From: Sulfuritalea sp.
GTDB lineage: Bacteria; Pseudomonadota; Gammaproteobacteria; Burkholderiales; Rhodocyclaceae
Length of the DNA: 7,466 bases
Direction of reading: 5' to 3'
Assembly (NCBI GenBank): GCA_026399445.1
Contig: JAPLRA010000045.1
Span: forward strand, 1-7,466
Below, piece by piece: positions 5,430 through 7,466 of this stretch. The notes under the pieces are model-generated. The model did no database searches. It had not been told where the DNA came from and saw nothing but the letters and a program-made list of their open reading frames with translations. The stretch's first letter is position 1. Each line of letters begins with the position of its first letter. The position numbers were made by a program, and so were the translations under genes.

Positions 5430-6667
5430 CCCTCTGGGTAACAAAAGTTCCCGCAGGGACGCAGAGCGCTGGTGCCACGGCGGGCAGCAGCATTCTTGCC
5501 GTGCGCGTGTGGCCGGCGCGCGACTACACGCGGGTGACGCTGGAACACGACCAGGCGATCAAGTATTCCCATCTGCTGGTGAAGGATCCGGAGCGACTGG
5601 TGCTCGATCTGGAAGGCGTCGAGTTCAACTCGGTGCTGCAAACGCTGCCTTCGAAGATCCTCGACTCCGACCCCTACATCAAGCTGATCCGCGCCGGACG
5701 CAATAAGCCGGGCGTGGTGCGCCTGGTGATCGAACTCAAGGGCGAAGTGAAGCCGCAGGTGTTTTCGCTGAAGCCGGTAGGCGAGTACGGCCACCGGTTG
5801 GTGCTCGATCTCTATCCGGTGGAGCCGATCGACCCCTTGATGGCGCTGCTGGAAAAAACCGGTGAGGCGCCGCCAAAGGCCGAGCCGAAGCCCGCCGAGC
5901 GACCCGCGGAAAAGCCGGCCGAAAAGCCGGCCGAGAAGCCCGAGATCGCGCGCCTGGTCACCATCGTGCTCGATCCCGGCCACGGCGGCGAAGATCCCGG
6001 CGCGATCGGGCGCGGCGGCAGTTACGAAAAGAACGTTACGCTTTCGGTGGCGCGGCGCCTGAAGGAAAAAATCGATGCGACGCCGAATATGCGGTCTGTG
6101 CTGACGCGTGACGGCGACTATTTCATTCCGCTGCAGCAACGCGTCGGCAAGGCGCGCCGGGTGCAGGCGGACCTGTTCGTCTCGGTCCATGCCGATGCCT
6201 TCATCAAGACCACCGCGCGCGGTTCCAGCGTATTCGTCTTGTCGGAGACCGGGGCATCGAGCTCGGCCGCACGCTGGCTGGCGAACAAGGAAAACTCGGC
6301 CGACCTGGTGGGCGGCGTGAACCTCGGCGCCAAGGACCCCTACCTGGCGCGCACCCTGCTCGACCTGTCGCAGACGGCGACCATCAACGACAGCCTCAAG
6401 CTGGGCAAGGACGTGCTGGGCGAACTCGGCCGCATCAACACGCTGCACAAGGGCCAGGTGGAGCAGGCCGGTTTTGCCGTGCTGAAGGCGCCGGACATTC
6501 CCTCGATCCTGATCGAGACCGCCTTCATCTCCAATCCCGAAGAAGAGGCACGCCTCAACGACGAGGTCTACCAGGACCGCATGGCCGACGCGATCCTGAA
6601 GGGCATCCGGCGCTATTTCGCGAAAAATCCGCCGCTGGCGAAATCGAAGCTGGCACGGCTGGATTGA
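5384..6667 (+). CDS. amiC: N-acetylmuramoyl-L-alanine amidase (AmiC type)
   Basis: This periplasmic zinc amidase cuts the bond between muramic acid and the stem peptide, helping daughter-cell separation. The 427-residue product starts with a twin-arginine signal (RRRDVLTF, then a hydrophobic AAASLTLWV), as in AmiC of E. coli. An AMIN domain (about residues 38-148, from ILAVRVWPARDYTRVTL to LVLDLYP) should target it to septal peptidoglycan. A Pro/Lys/Glu-rich linker follows (about 162-186). The Amidase_3 domain runs from about 191 to 419. Zinc and catalytic residues are His200 (DPGHGGEDPG), Glu215 (YEKNVTL), His269 (SVHADAF) and Glu378 (ILIETAFISNPEEE). ATG 5384 follows AAAAGGGA with five bases spacing from AGGGA. 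It overlaps tsaE by 46 bases, so the signal peptide is encoded over the tsaE 3' end, pointing to coupled expression. Separation of AmiC from AmiB rests on the Tat signal and AMIN domain. Confidence 0.95.
   Translation: MPRRRDVLTFAAASLTLWVTKVPAGTQSAGATAGSSILAVRVWPARDYTRVTLEHDQAIKYSHLLVKDPERLVLDLEGVEFNSVLQTLPSKILDSDPYIKLIRAGRNKPGVVRLVIELKGEVKPQVFSLKPVGEYGHRLVLDLYPVEPIDPLMALLEKTGEAPPKAEPKPAERPAEKPAEKPAEKPEIARLVTIVLDPGHGGEDPGAIGRGGSYEKNVTLSVARRLKEKIDATPNMRSVLTRDGDYFIPLQQRVGKARRVQADLFVSVHADAFIKTTARGSSVFVLSETGASSSAARWLANKENSADLVGGVNLGAKDPYLARTLLDLSQTATINDSLKLGKDVLGELGRINTLHKGQVEQAGFAVLKAPDIPSILIETAFISNPEEEARLNDEVYQDRMADAILKGIRRYFAKNPPLAKSKLARLD
5894..5941 (+). repeat. 12-bp tandem repeat coding for AEKP units in the amidase linker
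   Basis: Three near-identical 12-base units (5906-5941, of the form GCCGAAAAGCCG) encode AEKP-AEKP-AEKP, preceded by a diverged copy encoding AERP (5894-5905). They sit between the AMIN and catalytic domains. In-frame units suggest linker length can vary by replication slippage without damage. Confidence 0.85.
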
Positions 6668-6673
6668 TATAAT
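6665..6673 (+). promoter_or_regulatory. Extended -10 promoter for ribF
   Basis: TGATATAAT is a perfect TATAAT -10 hexamer (6668-6673) with the TGn extension, and the TGA is also the stop codon of the amidase gene. Transcription would start near 6680, about 22 bases before the ribF ATG. No good -35 box is seen 16-18 bases upstream, which is usual for extended -10 promoters. Confidence 0.65.
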
Positions 6674-6701
6674 CGCCCGCTTTCCCTGCTGCCTCAACCC
6701 C

Positions 6702-7466
6702 ATGCTGGTTTTTCGCGGTGTTCCCGAGCGGGCGACGACGTCCACGGTACTGACCATCGGCAACACGCGAACTCGCGCTGCCGGCGACGGTGCTCACCTT
6801 CGAACCGCATCCGCGCGAACTGTTCGCGCCGGACCAGGCGCCGGCACGCCTGGCCAGCCTGCGCGACAAGTTCGAACTGCTGGCCGAATGCGGCGTCGAC
6901 CGGGTCCATGTCTGCCGCTTCAACCGCAAGCTGGCGGCACTCTCCGCCGGCGAGTTCATCGAGAACATCCTGGTGCGCGGGCTGTCGGTACGGCACTTGA
7001 TCATCGGCGACGATTTCCGTTTCGGCAAGGGTCGCGGCGGCGATTTCGCGCTCCTGCAGCAGGCCGGTGTGGAGCATCGCTTCGTGGTCGAGGCCATGCA
7101 CACTGTTGATTTCGGCGGCGTTCGCGTTTCCAGCTCCGCGGTGCGGGACGCCTTGGCCGCCGGCAACCTCGAACATGCCGAGAAACTGCTGGGTCGCGCC
7201 TACGTCATCGCGGGCCGCGTCATGGACGGCAGGAAGCTCGGCCGCACCATCGGCTTCCCCACCGCCAACATCCAGGTCCGGCGCAAGCGCCTGCCGCTGT
7301 CCGGCGTGTTCGCCGTCACCGTTTCCGGCATCGATGCGAAGCCCCTTCCCGGTGCGGCGAACATCGGAGTGCGCCCGACGGTCGCCGAGGGCCTCCAGCC
7401 CGTGCTGGAAGTCCATCTGCTGGATTTCGATCGCGACATTTACGGCATGCATGTCGATGTGAATTT
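6702..7466 (+). pseudogene. ribF: RibF (riboflavin kinase / FAD synthetase), internally deleted and cut by the window end
   Basis: RibF makes FMN and then FAD from riboflavin in the cytosol. The frame from ATG 6702 gives MLVFRGVPERA and VLTIGN, then leaves the family. From about 6766 the +1 frame carries normal RibF: RELALPATVLTFEPHPREL, LASLRDKFELLAECGVD, IIGDDFRFGKGRGGDF, GGVRVSSSAVRDAL, then the riboflavin kinase domain with GRTIGFPTAN, LPGAANIGVRPTV and LEVHLLDFDRDIYG. The FDGVHxGH motif of the adenylyltransferase site, which should follow TIGN, is absent. By comparison with E. coli RibF about 19 residues (near 56-59 bases, not a multiple of three) are missing. The end is cut by the window; about 30 more residues would be expected. 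The leader is pyrimidine-rich with no clear ribosome binding site. Because FAD synthesis is essential, an assembly error is at least as likely as a true deletion. Confidence 0.88.
6759..6768 (+). other. Deletion junction in ribF
   Basis: GGCAAC (coding Gly-Asn of TIGN, 6759-6764) is followed by one stray A (6765) and then CGCGAACTC, which encodes REL in another frame. The segment that should encode FDGVHxGH and the following helix is missing between them. Confidence 0.8.

Noticed and set aside
6651..6667. Sigma-54 promoter (TGGCACG at 6651-6657)
   Set aside because: The -12 GC element is not at the required spacing (TT is there instead), so it is only a coding-sequence coincidence.
5189..6766. 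Long open frame on the - strand opposite the amidase (525 codons)
   Set aside because: It mirrors the codon pattern of a well-supported GC-rich gene on the + strand, shows no recognisable domain, and is rich in Arg/His/Gln as expected of an antisense shadow.
1..7466. Undescribed defence, mobile or secondary-metabolite system
   Set aside because: Almost every base is taken up by recognisable housekeeping genes; there are no transposases, integrases, attachment-like repeats, CRISPR repeats or tRNA genes.

Overview
The window looks like ordinary chromosomal housekeeping DNA from a high-GC (roughly 60% or more) betaproteobacterium. A member of the Rhodocyclales/Nitrosomonadales side is my best guess. 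The basis is protein similarity recalled from known families (NudJ, MnmA, QueG, TsaE, a Tat-exported AMIN-type amidase, RibF) and the tight, overlapping gene packing; no database search was possible.

Layout. Positions 5-2113 hold a co-directional, overlapping set on the + strand: a NudJ-type Nudix hydrolase, a small exported protein of unknown function, and the tRNA 2-thiouridylase MnmA. Next comes a stand-alone gene for an HU-type nucleoid protein (2209-2499), with its own promoter-like region, a leader inverted repeat and a strong intrinsic terminator (2520-2550). A SpoIIAA/STAS-like protein (2640-2993) overlaps by 4 nt a two-domain rhodanese-type sulfurtransferase (2990-3804) whose reading frame is broken near 3368-3371. 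On the opposite strand lies queG (3801-4943), convergent with the sulfurtransferase so that both stop codons sit in one CTAG, and divergent from tsaE with overlapping start regions. tsaE (4929-5429) overlaps the amidase gene (5384-6667) by 46 nt. A near-perfect extended -10 promoter straddles the amidase stop codon and leads into ribF (6702 to the window end), which lacks the conserved FDGVHxGH segment and is frame-shifted at about 6764-6766.

How the genes relate. Three unlinked tRNA anticodon-loop modification activities occur here: MnmA (s2U34), QueG (queuosine at 34) and TsaE (t6A37). Cell-wall hydrolysis (AmiC-like), flavin cofactor synthesis (RibF), nucleoid structure (HU) and nucleotide/pyrophosphate clean-up (NudJ) complete the set.

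I do not see a mobile element, CRISPR array, RNA gene or new defence-like system. The points most worth checking are the two broken reading frames (sulfurtransferase and ribF), the very compact gene junctions, the inverted repeat in front of the HU gene, and an AT-rich patch inside tsaE. The two broken frames may be real mutations or sequence/assembly errors; a broken ribF would be expected to be very harmful, which favours error or a second copy. No stretch longer than 300 bases is without a gene.
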